DNA from: DAHVFK01 sp963755395
GTDB taxonomy: Bacteria; Pseudomonadota; Gammaproteobacteria; Burkholderiales; SG8-39
DNA length: 64,000 nucleotides
Assembly (NCBI GenBank): GCA_963755395.1
Contig: CAVWJJ010000003.1
Span: 434,001 to 498,000, forward strand
Reading direction: 5' to 3'
In this document: in pieces, positions 18,727 to 27,365 of the stretch
Layout: the number at the start of each line of letters is the position of its first letter
Position numbering within the stretch: position 1 is the stretch's first letter
Notes under the pieces: model-generated
Told to the model about the DNA's origin: nothing
Database searches by the model: none
What the model saw: the letters and a program-made list of their open reading frames with translations, nothing else
Translations under genes and position numbers: made by a program

Positions 18727-19801
18727 GCCGCGCTTCGAATTCCTTCATGTACGCGACCAGGCGCTGCACCCCCTCGAGGGGCATCGCGTTGTAGATCGAC
18801 GCACGCATGCCACCGACAGAGCGATGACCCTTGAGTTGGACCATTCCGCGCTCGTCGGCGCCCATGAGAAACTCGGCGTCCAGCTTCGGTTCCGCGAGCG
18901 TGAACGGCACGTTCATGCGCGAGCGGTCGCTCTTAGCCACCGGATTGTGGAAGAAGGCACTACGTTCGAGAAAATCGTACAGCAGATTAGCCTTGACCAG
19001 ATTGCGCTGTTCGATTCCGGCGAGCCCGCCAGCGCGCTTGATCCACTTGAATACGAGGCCGGCGACGTAAATGGCGTAGGTCGCTGGCGTGTTTAGCATC
19101 GACCCGGCAGCCGCCTGCTGCTTGTAGTCCATCACCGTGGGCGTGCCCTTCCGTGCGCGCCCCATCAGATCCTCGCGCACGATCACGATCGTGAGTCCGG
19201 CGGGACCCACGTTCTTCTGTGCGCCGGCGTAGATCAGTCCGAACTTCGACACGTCGACCGGACGCGAAAGGATATGCGAAGACGCATCCGCAACCAGCGG
19301 AACACTGCCGCAATCCGGAATCCAGTTGAATTCGACACCACCTATCGTCTCGTTCGAGCAGTAATGCACATACGCCGCGTCGGCGCTCAGATTCCATGCC
19401 TCCTGCGACGGCACGTAAGTGAAGTTGCGGTCCTCCGAGCTTGCCGCGATGTGCACATCGCAGTACGCCCGCGCTTCCTTGGCCGCTTTTTTCGACCATT
19501 CCCCGGTCAGGACGTAGTCCGCCTTGCCCCTGCCATCCAGTAAATTCATCGGCACCTGCGCGAACTGCAGCGTTGCGCCGCCCTGCAGAAATAGCACCTT
19601 GTAATTGGCCGGGATTGACATAAGGTCGCGCAGGTCCTGTTCGGCTTCTTCCGCGATCTTGATGAATTCCTTGCCCCGATGGCTCATTTCCATGACGCAC
19701 ATGCCGGAGCCGTGCCAGTCGAGCATTTCATCGCCGGCGCGGGCAAGCACTTCCTCCGGCAACATCGCCGGTCCGGCGCTAAAGTTGAAAAGGCGGCTCA
19801 T
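18719..19801 (-). CDS. serC: Phosphoserine aminotransferase
   Basis: Converts phosphohydroxypyruvate to phosphoserine, and also serves pyridoxal phosphate synthesis. The 360-residue protein starts with NFSAGPAMLP and carries the PLP lysine in GAQKNVGPAG. Its ATG shares one base with the gyrA stop (TGATG), a sign of coupled translation. Confidence 0.95.
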   Translation of the reverse strand: MSRLFNFSAGPAMLPEEVLARAGDEMLDWHGSGMCVMEMSHRGKEFIKIAEEAEQDLRDLMSIPANYKVLFLQGGATLQFAQVPMNLLDGRGKADYVLTGEWSKKAAKEARAYCDVHIAASSEDRNFTYVPSQEAWNLSADAAYVHYCSNETIGGVEFNWIPDCGSVPLVADASSHILSRPVDVSKFGLIYAGAQKNVGPAGLTIVIVREDLMGRARKGTPTVMDYKQQAAAGSMLNTPATYAIYVAGLVFKWIKRAGGLAGIEQRNLVKANLLYDFLERSAFFHNPVAKSDRSRMNVPFTLAEPKLDAEFLMGADERGMVQLKGHRSVGGMRASIYNAMPLEGVQRLVAYMKEFEARHG

Positions 19802-22416
19802 CAGTGCAGAGTCTCGCCGGGCGGCACGGCAGCCGGCTCCTCGCCGGCGTCGTCACCGCCATTGCCATTGCCGTTCACCTGATCGTCGCGCTCATCGATG
19901 CGCTCGATCCCAGCGAGCTTCTCTCCCTCGTCCAACGCAATCAGCGTAACCCCCTGGGTGCTTCGGCCCTGCTCGCGGATCTGCGCCACCGCGGTTCGAA
20001 TCAGCACGCCGCCGGTCGAGATGAGCATCACCTCGTCTCGGTCGTCCACCATCACGGCGCCGACCAATTGACCGTTTCGGTTGGAGGCCTGGATTGCGAT
20101 CATTCCCTGCCCTCCGCGTCCGTGACGCGTGTATTCCTTCACCGGCGTGCGTTTGCCGAAGCCATTCTCGGTCGCGGTGAGCACGGTCTGTTCCTCGTTT
20201 CTCGCGACCAGCATGCATACCACCCGCGCCCCGGCGCCCAGCCGCATGCCGCGCACGCCGGTCGCCTGGCGCCCCATCGAGCGGACGTCATCTTCGGAAA
20301 AGCGGATCGCCTTCCCCTCCGAAGAGAAGAGCATCGTGTCGCAGCTGCCGTCCGTCAGCGCCGCGCCGACAAGGTAGTCGCCCTGGTCGAGATTGACGGC
20401 GATGATTCCCGAGGGTCGCGGGCGAGAAAAGTCCACTAGCGACGTCTTCTTCACCGTGCCATTCGCCGTCGCCATGAACACGTAGTGCTGCTCGTCGAAT
20501 TCGCGCACCGGCACGACCGCAGTGATCTTCTCCCCTTCCTCGAGCGGGAACATGTTCACGACCGGTTTGCCGCGGCTCGCGCGGCTTCCCTGCGGCACCT
20601 CGTATACTTTTAGCCAGTACAGTCGGCCGCGGCTGGAAAAGCACAGCAGGTAGTCATGCGAGTGCGCGACGAAAAGTCGCTCGATGAAGTCATCCTCCTT
20701 GGTCGCTGCCGCCATCCTGCCGCGCCCTCCGCGGCGCTGCGCGCGGTAATCGGCGAGCGGCTGGGACTTGGCGTATCCGCCATGCGAGAAGGTCACGACC
20801 ATATCCTGCGGCGCGATCAGATCCTCGAGCGAAATATCCTCCGCAACAGTCACGATCTCGCTCTTGCGCGCGTCGCCGAATTCCTGCCGCACCTTCGTCA
20901 GCTCGTCGGCGATGATCGCCACCACCCGCGCCGGCTTGTCGAGGATGTCGAGCAGGTCGGCGATCGTTTCCATCACCTCCCGATACTCGTCGCGAATCTT
21001 GTCCTGCTCCAGTCCGGTAAGGCGCTGCAGGCGCAGTTCGAGTATCGCCTGCGCCTGCTCGTCCGACAGACGGTAGCCTTCGTCGGCGAGCCCGAACTCG
21101 GCGCCCAGGCCTTCAGGCCGATACTGTTCAGCAGCGGCCCTGGTCAACATCTCGCGCACCAGCTGCGACTGCCAGACTTTCGCCATCAGTCCACGCTTGG
21201 CCTCCGCCGGCGTCGGCGCCTTCTTGATCAGCTCGATGACCTCATCCACGTTCGATAGCGCAACCGCCAGCCCTTCAAGCACGTGGCCACGCTCGCGCGC
21301 CTTGCGCAGCTCGAACACCGTGCGCCTCGTCACGACTTCGCGTCGGTGCGCGATGAACGCCTCGAGTATCGACTTCAGGTCGAGTACCTTCGGCTGTCCG
21401 TCCACCAGCGCGACCATGTTCATGCCGAAGGTGTCCTGCAGCTGGGTGAGCTTGTACAGATTGTTCAGCACGACTTCCGGAATCTCGTTGCGCTTGAGCT
21501 CGATCACCACTCGCATACCAGACTTGTCGGACTCATCCCGAATATCGGAAATGCCCTCGATCCTCTTGTCCACCACCAGCTCGGCGATCTTTTCGAGCAG
21601 AGTCTTCTTGTTTACCTGGTATGGAAGCTCGTCGACGATGATCGCCTGCCGGTCGCCCTTGCCAATGTCTTCGAAGTGCGTACGCCCGCGCATCACGATC
21701 CGCCCGCGGCCGGTGCGGTAACCCTCGTGGACACCGGACAGCCCGTGGATGATCCCGGCGGTCGGAAAGTCGGGCGCCGGCATCAGCTTGATCAGCTCTT
21801 CGATCGCGCACTGCGGATGGTGTAGCACGTGCAGACAGGCTTCGACGACCTCAGTGAGATTGTGCGGCGGAATGTTCGTCGCCATGCCGACGGCGATGCC
21901 GGACGAGCCGTTTATCAGTAGGTTCGGAATGCGCGACGGCAGGATCAGCGGCTCTTCCTCTGAGCCGTCGTAGTTCGGGCCGAAATCAACGGTTTCCTTG
22001 TCTATGTCGGCCAACAATTCGTGGCCGATTTTCGCCATCCGGATTTCGGTATAGCGCATGGCCGCGGCGTTGTCGCCGTCGATCGAGCCGAAGTTTCCCT
22101 GACCGTCCACCAGCGTATAGCGCAGCGAAAAATCCTGTGCCATGCGCACGATTGTGTCGTACACCGCCGAATCGCCATGCGGATGGAACTTACCGATCAC
22201 GTCGCCGACAATGCGCGCCGACTTCTTGTAGGGTCGATTCCAGTCGTTCGAAAGCTCGTGCATTGCGTACAGTACGCGTCGATGCACAGGCTTGAGCCCG
22301 TCCCGCACGTCCGGCAGCGCGCGCCCGACAATGACGCTCATCGCGTAGTCGAGATACGATCGGCGCATCTCCTCTTCGAGGCTGACCGGGAGCGTTTCCT
22401 TTGCGAATTGATCCAT
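19801..22416 (-). CDS. gyrA: DNA gyrase subunit A
   Basis: Type II topoisomerase subunit that cuts and rejoins DNA. The 871-residue protein starts MDQFAKETLPVSLEEEM. The active tyrosine lies in AAMRYTEIRM, and the C-terminal beta-pinwheel repeats include the GyrA-box-like GRGGQGMIAI. The quinolone region has Ser83 and Asp87, the susceptible residues in E. coli numbering. A longer frame to 22512 is rejected because similarity begins at this ATG. It heads the 18-gene minus-strand series. Confidence 0.97.
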   Translation of the reverse strand: MDQFAKETLPVSLEEEMRRSYLDYAMSVIVGRALPDVRDGLKPVHRRVLYAMHELSNDWNRPYKKSARIVGDVIGKFHPHGDSAVYDTIVRMAQDFSLRYTLVDGQGNFGSIDGDNAAAMRYTEIRMAKIGHELLADIDKETVDFGPNYDGSEEEPLILPSRIPNLLINGSSGIAVGMATNIPPHNLTEVVEACLHVLHHPQCAIEELIKLMPAPDFPTAGIIHGLSGVHEGYRTGRGRIVMRGRTHFEDIGKGDRQAIIVDELPYQVNKKTLLEKIAELVVDKRIEGISDIRDESDKSGMRVVIELKRNEIPEVVLNNLYKLTQLQDTFGMNMVALVDGQPKVLDLKSILEAFIAHRREVVTRRTVFELRKARERGHVLEGLAVALSNVDEVIELIKKAPTPAEAKRGLMAKVWQSQLVREMLTRAAAEQYRPEGLGAEFGLADEGYRLSDEQAQAILELRLQRLTGLEQDKIRDEYREVMETIADLLDILDKPARVVAIIADELTKVRQEFGDARKSEIVTVAEDISLEDLIAPQDMVVTFSHGGYAKSQPLADYRAQRRGGRGRMAAATKEDDFIERLFVAHSHDYLLCFSSRGRLYWLKVYEVPQGSRASRGKPVVNMFPLEEGEKITAVVPVREFDEQHYVFMATANGTVKKTSLVDFSRPRPSGIIAVNLDQGDYLVGAALTDGSCDTMLFSSEGKAIRFSEDDVRSMGRQATGVRGMRLGAGARVVCMLVARNEEQTVLTATENGFGKRTPVKEYTRHGRGGQGMIAIQASNRNGQLVGAVMVDDRDEVMLISTGGVLIRTAVAQIREQGRSTQGVTLIALDEGEKLAGIERIDERDDQVNGNGNGGDDAGEEPAAVPPGETLH

Positions 22417-22502
22417 GCGCGGCTCGCGAATTACGGGTCTCGGCGACCGCCCCCAGCGCTCCGGGGGAGCGTGGCAGGCGAGGACGGCGAGAAAAACGGG
22501 AA

Positions 22503-22511
22503 ATTTTAGCA
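22503..22511 (-). promoter_or_regulatory. Extended -10 promoter element, gyrA
   Basis: On the minus strand this reads TGCTAAAAT, an extended -10 (TGn plus TAAAAT), 87 bases upstream of the gyrA ATG. No good -35 is visible, which fits an extended -10 promoter. Confidence 0.45.
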
Positions 22512-22613
22512 CGTGGAACGATGCTCATCCCCGGTTCCCACGCGGTATTCCAACGCTGCGCCAGGTAGTCCGATCAAATTCTCCCTACGGCGAACGGGCG
22601 CCACGGCGGCGTC

Positions 22614-22643
22614 TTGTCGCGGCGCGCGCGCTATGCCTAAAAT
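22614..22643 (+). promoter_or_regulatory. Possible sigma-70 promoter for the amidohydrolase gene
   Basis: TTGTCG at 22614-22619 and TAAAAT at 22638-22643 are spaced by 18 bases, 90 bases before the GTG start at 22734. Confidence 0.45.
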
Positions 22644-22733
22644 GCGGCGAATCGTCGGCGATGTCCGCACGCGCGTGTCGCCGCGGGTCAGCCAGAACCA
22701 TCGGGGGAGGCCCCGCTAGCCCGGGACCTTTCT

Positions 22734-24068
22734 GTGCCAGACACTACGACTACGCTGATCCTTCCGCGCTGGGTGGTACCTGTCGAACCGACAGGTACGG
22801 TGCTGGAGCGGCATGCGGTGGCGGTACGCGACGGGCGGATTGAGGCCGTCATGCCCGTCGAGCTTGCCCGCGAGCGATTTGCCCGGTACCCGGCGATCGA
22901 CCTTCCCGAGCATGCGCTCATTCCCGGTTTGGTCAATGCGCATACTCATGCGGCAATGTCGCTGATGCGCGGCCTAGCGGACGACATGGCCTTGATGCAC
23001 TGGCTGCAGGAACACGTCTGGCCCGCCGAAGCCAAGCACGTTTCGCCGCAGTTCGTTAAGGACGGCACTTTGCTCGCCTGCGCAGAGATGCTGCGCGGTG
23101 GAACGACCTGCTTCAACGACATGTATTTCTTTCCCGAGGCCGCCCTGGAGGCAGCGCTCGCGGCGAATATTCGTGCTTGCCTGGGCGCAATCGTAATCGA
23201 CTTCCCCTCCCCCTATGCCGCGGATCCCGATGACTACTTGCGCAAGGGCCTCGCGCTGCGCGATCGTTACGCGGACCAGCCATTGCTCAGCTTTTGTCTG
23301 GCGCCGCATGCGCCGTATACGGTCTCGGACGAGAGCTTCGCCAAGGTCGCCAAGCTCGCGGCGGAGCTCGACCTGCCGGTGCACCTGCATGTACACGAGA
23401 CAGCGGATGAGGTTGCGCGCTCGGAGCTCGAGCACGGCGCTCGGCCGCTCGATCGACTGCACCGCCTCGGCCTGCTCGGTCCGGGGCTCATCGCCGTGCA
23501 CGCGGTACACGTCTCGGGCGCGGAAATTGCACTGCTCGCCCGCCACGGCTGCTCCGTCGTGCATTGCCCTTCATCGAATTTGAAACTGGCAAGCGGTTTC
23601 GCGCCTGTCGCCGCACTGCTCGAGGCGGGAGTGAACGTCGCGCTCGGCACCGATGGCGCGGCAAGCAATAACCGCCTCGACATGTTCCAGGAAATGCGTA
23701 CCGCGGCGTTGCTTGCGAAGGCGGTGGCGCGCGATGCGGAAGCAATGCCTGCCCATGCCGCGCTGCGCGCTGCGACGCTCGGCGGCGCGGCAGCTCTTGG
23801 GCTGCAATCCAGGATTGGATCGATCGTGCAAGGCAAGGAGGCGGACTTCGCCGCGGTGCGCCTCAGCGGGCCGGAACTGCGGCCTCGCTACGACGTCGTA
23901 TCGCATCTCGTCTACGCCGCTGGGCGCGAGCACGTCAGCCACGTCTGGGTCGCGGGACGTCTTGTCATGAACGAAAGGGTGCTAGAGCCAGGCGCCTTCG
24001 GAGGCTTGGACAGGCGCTGCGAAATGTGGCAGAGTGCACTGTCTTCGAGTTCGGACGTTCACCCCTGA
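22734..24068 (+). CDS. mtaD: TRZ/ATZ-type amidohydrolase, probable 5-methylthioadenosine/S-adenosylhomocysteine deaminase
   Basis: The 444-residue metal-dependent deaminase belongs to the amidohydrolase superfamily. Zinc-binding features are NAHTHAAM near residue 70, LHVHET in the middle, and GTDGAASNN further on. The likely reaction is deamination of methylthioadenosine or SAH. The family also includes guanine and triazine deaminases, so the substrate is inferred. The start is GTG with a weak ribosome site. This gene next to ompA-ubiG-gph and divergent from gyrA is a conserved betaproteobacterial arrangement. Confidence 0.83.
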   Translation: MPDTTTTLILPRWVVPVEPTGTVLERHAVAVRDGRIEAVMPVELARERFARYPAIDLPEHALIPGLVNAHTHAAMSLMRGLADDMALMHWLQEHVWPAEAKHVSPQFVKDGTLLACAEMLRGGTTCFNDMYFFPEAALEAALAANIRACLGAIVIDFPSPYAADPDDYLRKGLALRDRYADQPLLSFCLAPHAPYTVSDESFAKVAKLAAELDLPVHLHVHETADEVARSELEHGARPLDRLHRLGLLGPGLIAVHAVHVSGAEIALLARHGCSVVHCPSSNLKLASGFAPVAALLEAGVNVALGTDGAASNNRLDMFQEMRTAALLAKAVARDAEAMPAHAALRAATLGGAAALGLQSRIGSIVQGKEADFAAVRLSGPELRPRYDVVSHLVYAAGREHVSHVWVAGRLVMNERVLEPGAFGGLDRRCEMWQSALSSSSDVHP

Positions 24069-24108
24069 GCCGCGTGCGCGGACTCCCACAACACCCTGTT
24101 AATTAAGG

Positions 24109-24139
24109 TTGTTTTAAGCAGGCCCCCGCACACTAATCA
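24109..24139 (+). promoter_or_regulatory. Weak promoter-like element upstream of the OmpA-like gene
   Basis: TTGTTT at 24109 and TAATCA at 24134 are separated by 19 bases in a locally AT-rich stretch, about 45 bases before the ATG. Spacing is longer than ideal. Confidence 0.3.
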
Positions 24140-24183
24140 TATGCGGCATTGCAGCAACAGCTTGCATACATTGGAGACCTTCG

Positions 24184-24885
24184 ATGATCAAGAAGATATG
24201 GATGTCGATTGCCGTCGCCACAGGGCTGACCCTGTTCGCGACATCGTTCAACGCCAGCGCGCAAACTGACGACGGCTACTGGACCTCCTCCGCGGCCGGC
24301 GGCATTGTCTGGAAGGACAGCGCCGGATTGTGCTGGCGTTCTGGCTCCTGGGCGCCCGCGATGGCAACCGCCGAATGCGATCCCGAACTGGTGAAGAAGC
24401 CGGAACCCATGGCGGCGCCGACCCCGACGCCGGCCCCTGCGCCCGCGCCCATGGCCGCGCCCGCGCCCAAGCCAGCGCCTGCGCCGATGCCCACGCCCGT
24501 GGTGGTACCGCAGAAAGTTACGCTCAAGTCCGACGTGCTGTTCGATTTCAACAAGTCGAACCTCACTCCGGCGGACAGAGCGAAGCTGGACGATCTGGCA
24601 GGCAAGGCCTCGGCTATGAATCTTGAAGTCGTAATCGCCATCGGCCATACCGATCCGCTTGGCAGCTCGGCGTACAACCAGAAGCTTTCCGTGCGCCGCG
24701 CCGATGCCGTGAAAGCCTTCTTGGTATCGAAAGGCGTCGACGCCAACCGCATCTACACCGAGGGCAAGGGTGAGAGCCAGCAAGTGAAGGCCTGCCCGAA
24801 GAACTTGGGCCGGGCGGCAATGATTAAGTGCCTGGCGCCGAACCGTCGAGTCGAGATCGAAGTGATCGGCACCCAGTCGAACTGA
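24184..24885 (+). CDS. OmpA family outer-membrane/peptidoglycan-binding protein
   Basis: The 233-residue exported protein has a signal peptide cut after about residue 26 (ASA-QT). A domain of about 40 residues contains two cysteines, followed by a Pro/Ala/Met linker of about 45 residues. The C-terminal OmpA peptidoglycan-binding domain includes IGHTDPLGS and the RRADAVKAFL helix. No eight-stranded barrel is present, so it anchors envelope to wall rather than acting as a pore. A strong terminator follows. Confidence 0.9.
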   Translation: MIKKIWMSIAVATGLTLFATSFNASAQTDDGYWTSSAAGGIVWKDSAGLCWRSGSWAPAMATAECDPELVKKPEPMAAPTPTPAPAPAPMAAPAPKPAPAPMPTPVVVPQKVTLKSDVLFDFNKSNLTPADRAKLDDLAGKASAMNLEVVIAIGHTDPLGSSAYNQKLSVRRADAVKAFLVSKGVDANRIYTEGKGESQQVKACPKNLGRAAMIKCLAPNRRVEIEVIGTQSN

Positions 24886-24902
24886 GGCGCAGGTCCTCCA
24901 AC

Positions 24903-24930
24903 AAGCCCTGCCCGCGCAGGGCTTTTTTTT
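24903..24930 (+). terminator. Rho-independent terminator after ompA-like gene
   Basis: Stem AGCCCTG/CAGGGCT with a six-base loop is followed by eight T residues, 18 bases after the stop. Confidence 0.92.
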
Positions 24931-24946
24931 GCGAGTGAGGCGTAGC

Positions 24947-25696
24947 ATGGTGGCCAAGCCAACCCCCCTTGACCGCCCCACATTACAGATGAGCGCAGGC
25001 CCGAACGTCGACCCGGCAGAGCTGGACAAATTTAGCGAACTCGCGCATCGCTGGTGGGATCCAGCAAGCGAGTTCCGGCCGCTGCACGAGATCAACCCGC
25101 TGCGGCTGGAGTGGATCGACCGTCATGCGGCACTGTCCGGCAAGGCCGCGCTCGACGTCGGCTGTGGCGGGGGCATTCTGGCCGAGGCAATGGCAAGCTG
25201 CGGCGCGCGAGTAACCGGCATCGATCTCGCCGACAAAGCATTGAAAGTTGCGCGGCTCCATCTGCTTGAAAGCTTGCTCCCGGTGCACTATGAGTCATCC
25301 TCAGCCGAGGAATACGCGGAAACGCATGCGTGTGCCTTTGAGGTAGTAACCTGCATGGAAATGCTTGAGCACGTCCCCGACCCGGCGAGCACCGTGGCGG
25401 CATGCGCACGAATGATCGCGCCCGGTGGCCAGGCATTCTTCTCAACCATCAACCGCAATCCAAAGTCTTACTTGTTTGCGGTCATTGGCGCCGAATACGT
25501 TCTGAAGCTGCTGCCGAAGGGCACGCACGACTACGCGAGGTTTATCAAGCCGCACGAGCTTGCGCACTGGTGTCGCGCGGCCGGGCTAAGACCTCAGGAA
25601 GTGATCGGAATGACGTACAACCCGTTCGCGCGGCGCTACGCCCTCGGCCGCGATTGCAGCGTGAACTACCTGCTGCGCTGCGCGCGGGATGATTGA
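24947..25696 (+). CDS. ubiG: Ubiquinone biosynthesis O-methyltransferase UbiG
   Basis: SAM-dependent enzyme carrying out both O-methylations in ubiquinone synthesis. The 249-residue protein has the SAM motif LDVGCGGGILAEAMA, an acidic motif VTGIDLA, and the family segment RWWDPASEFRPLHEINPLRL. ATG 24947 has a GAGG ribosome site. An ATG at 24989 (MSAGPNVD...) matches the typical N-terminus better and is a possible alternative. The 3' end overlaps gph by 8 bases. Confidence 0.93.
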   Translation: MVAKPTPLDRPTLQMSAGPNVDPAELDKFSELAHRWWDPASEFRPLHEINPLRLEWIDRHAALSGKAALDVGCGGGILAEAMASCGARVTGIDLADKALKVARLHLLESLLPVHYESSSAEEYAETHACAFEVVTCMEMLEHVPDPASTVAACARMIAPGGQAFFSTINRNPKSYLFAVIGAEYVLKLLPKGTHDYARFIKPHELAHWCRAAGLRPQEVIGMTYNPFARRYALGRDCSVNYLLRCARDD

Positions 25697-26357
25697 GCCC
25701 CTGGCGCGGCACGGAACGCGTGCCGTGCTGTTCGATTTCGACGGCACGCTCGCGGATACCGCCCCGGACCTGGGCGCGGCGGTCAATCGCCTGCGCGCGG
25801 AGCGCGGACTGCCTGCGCTGTCGGTCGGCGAGGTGCGTCCCTACGCCTCCAGCGGCGCGCGCGGGCTGCTGCGTGTGGGCCTTGGCCTGATGCCCGGCGA
25901 TCAGGCGTACGAGGACATGCGCGAGGCCTTTCTGGCGCACTATCGTACACATTTGTGCATCGACACCAGACTATTTCCGGGAATCGCGGAGCTGCTCGGC
26001 CAGCTCGGCGCTCGCGGCTTGGCATGGGGAATCGTCACCAACAAGGCCACTCGTTTCACTGCGCCATTGGTGTCCGCGTTGGGCATCACGCCTGCCTGCG
26101 TAGTCTGCGGTGACACGACGCCGCATTCTAAGCCTCACCCTGCGCCGCTGTTGCACGCCGCCCGCGCGCTGGCGTTGCCGCCGGAGCAATGCTGCTACGT
26201 CGGCGACGATCTTCGCGACGTGCAGGCTGCGCATGCTGCCGGCATGAGGGCCATTGCGGTCGAATACGGCTACCACGGTATCGACAACGGCGGCCCGCGC
26301 AGCTGGAACGCTGACGCCGTAATCGCCCGTCCCGTGGATCTTGTCGCGCAGCTCTAA
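25689..26357 (+). CDS. gph: Phosphoglycolate phosphatase
   Basis: HAD-family hydrolase removing 2-phosphoglycolate. The 222-residue protein has motif I DFDGTLADT, motif II VTNKAT, and motif IV GDDLRDVQAA. Its start overlaps the ubiG stop, the usual pairing in proteobacteria. Substrate is assigned from context and family. Confidence 0.88.
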   Translation: MIEPLARHGTRAVLFDFDGTLADTAPDLGAAVNRLRAERGLPALSVGEVRPYASSGARGLLRVGLGLMPGDQAYEDMREAFLAHYRTHLCIDTRLFPGIAELLGQLGARGLAWGIVTNKATRFTAPLVSALGITPACVVCGDTTPHSKPHPAPLLHAARALALPPEQCCYVGDDLRDVQAAHAAGMRAIAVEYGYHGIDNGGPRSWNADAVIARPVDLVAQL

Positions 26358-26369
26358 GCACATGGGCGC

Positions 26370-26399
26370 TTGAAAACACCCGCCGCGCCCCGATATGAG
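26370..26399 (+). promoter_or_regulatory. Probable tmRNA promoter
   Basis: TTGAAA (26370-26375) and TATGAG (26394-26399) are separated by 18 bases. They place the transcription start shortly before the mature 5' end at 26427. Confidence 0.45.
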
Positions 26400-26426
26400 A
26401 CAATGAAGCGCGCATCGACAATCACG

Positions 26427-26791
26427 GGGGGCGACTTGGTCTCGACGTGGGTCACGAAGCAGCGCAGGGCATGCCGAGGACCAGTTCCCTCGTAAATCCA
26501 GCTGGAAATCTACAAACGCCAACGACGAGCGTTTCGCTCTAGCCGCCTAATACCGGCTAGACGCTGCACTAGCTTGCTGATGGGCTAGGCCCCGAAAGGG
26601 GTGCAGCGTCATTTACATCAGCCTCTCTGCGCGGTCTGGTCGCTTGGCCGCGTGGATCCGTCGAAGCGACTGGCCGAGCGCCAGCCTGCCGGCCGGCGGG
26701 CGCGAGGCGAGATCCAAATGACCAGGCTAAGCATGTAGTCCTGACTGTGTAGGGCTTGCGGACGCGGGTTCGATTCCCGCCGCCTCCACCA
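26427..26791 (+). ncRNA. ssrA: Transfer-messenger RNA (tmRNA)
   Basis: This 365-base RNA rescues stalled ribosomes. Its ends form a tRNA-like domain: GGGGGCG pairs with CGCCTCC (one G-U pair), the T arm reads GGTTCGATTCC, and CCA is encoded at 26789-26791. The tag frame within 26517-26549 reads ANDERFALAA then stop, the standard betaproteobacterial tag. Nothing resembling an integrase or duplicated 3' end follows, although this gene is a common integration site. Confidence 0.97.
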
Positions 26792-26977
26792 CCTTGCCGA
26801 TCACCGCCGCGGCGGTTGCCAGAATCTCACATCAGGTCGGACCTGTGCCGTGCAACCGCTCAGAGGAGTCAAGCGGACAATGGGATAAGTGCCGCGTAAA
26901 CGGCGGAATTTCTTCATTGCGCGCGCCGGCCAGACGTGGCACGTTTTGATCCTAACGGGGGAATTGACGGCAGCACC

Positions 26978-27331
26978 ATGGCGCCAAGTGACAATTCGAT
27001 CGAGTCGAGCGACCGCCTGCTTGGCTACCTTGAGCATCGGACGGGACGTAACCTCAGGTCGCGTCAAGCGATCGACGAATACGTCGATGCGGCCGGCATA
27101 TCACACAACGGCGCTGCTGCTACATTGCGCGATCCCAGCGTGCGCATTACGGCGGGGGTAAGTGTCCTGGCGCTGATGTTCCTCTTCTATTACTTCATGG
27201 ATGTCGGGCTGCAGATCTCGACCCTGCACTCCGCGGTCCTGACGCCCGCCACGATGACTTCGCCTTTAGAAAGCCGGCAAGACAGCGGCGGACGCGCCCA
27301 GTCGAGAGTGGGCCCGGTAACCACTTCCTGA
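26978..27331 (+). CDS. Small membrane protein of unknown function
   Basis: I do not recognise this gene. From ATG 26978 it gives 117 residues: a polar N-terminal part of about 60 residues, one strong hydrophobic segment (about residues 60-80, rich in Leu, Phe and Tyr), and a polar Ser/Arg tail. The frame is also open upstream to a GTG at 26936. The clear membrane segment supports a real gene, but codon usage is less biased than in its neighbours. It converges on the EAL gene. Confidence 0.5.
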   Translation: MAPSDNSIESSDRLLGYLEHRTGRNLRSRQAIDEYVDAAGISHNGAAATLRDPSVRITAGVSVLALMFLFYYFMDVGLQISTLHSAVLTPATMTSPLESRQDSGGRAQSRVGPVTTS

Positions 27332-27365
27332 AGTTCGCACTCGACCTGCGTTCGGGATACGTTGT

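Larger units (their letters stand above)
22417..22733. other. Intergenic region between divergent gyrA and amidohydrolase genes
   Basis: These 317 bases contain no convincing gene or RNA. They hold a promoter-like element on each strand, listed separately. The rest is GC-rich sequence without clear repeats. Confidence 0.6.

Noticed and set aside
22160..22180. Quinolone-resistance change in gyrA
   Set aside because: Residues 83 and 87 are Ser and Asp, the susceptible forms.
26427..26791. tmRNA as an integrated-element attachment site
   Set aside because: No integrase and no repeat of the tmRNA 3' end was seen downstream.
26804..26815. CCGCCGCGGCGG palindrome as a tmRNA terminator
   Set aside because: No T run follows, and there is no room for a loop.
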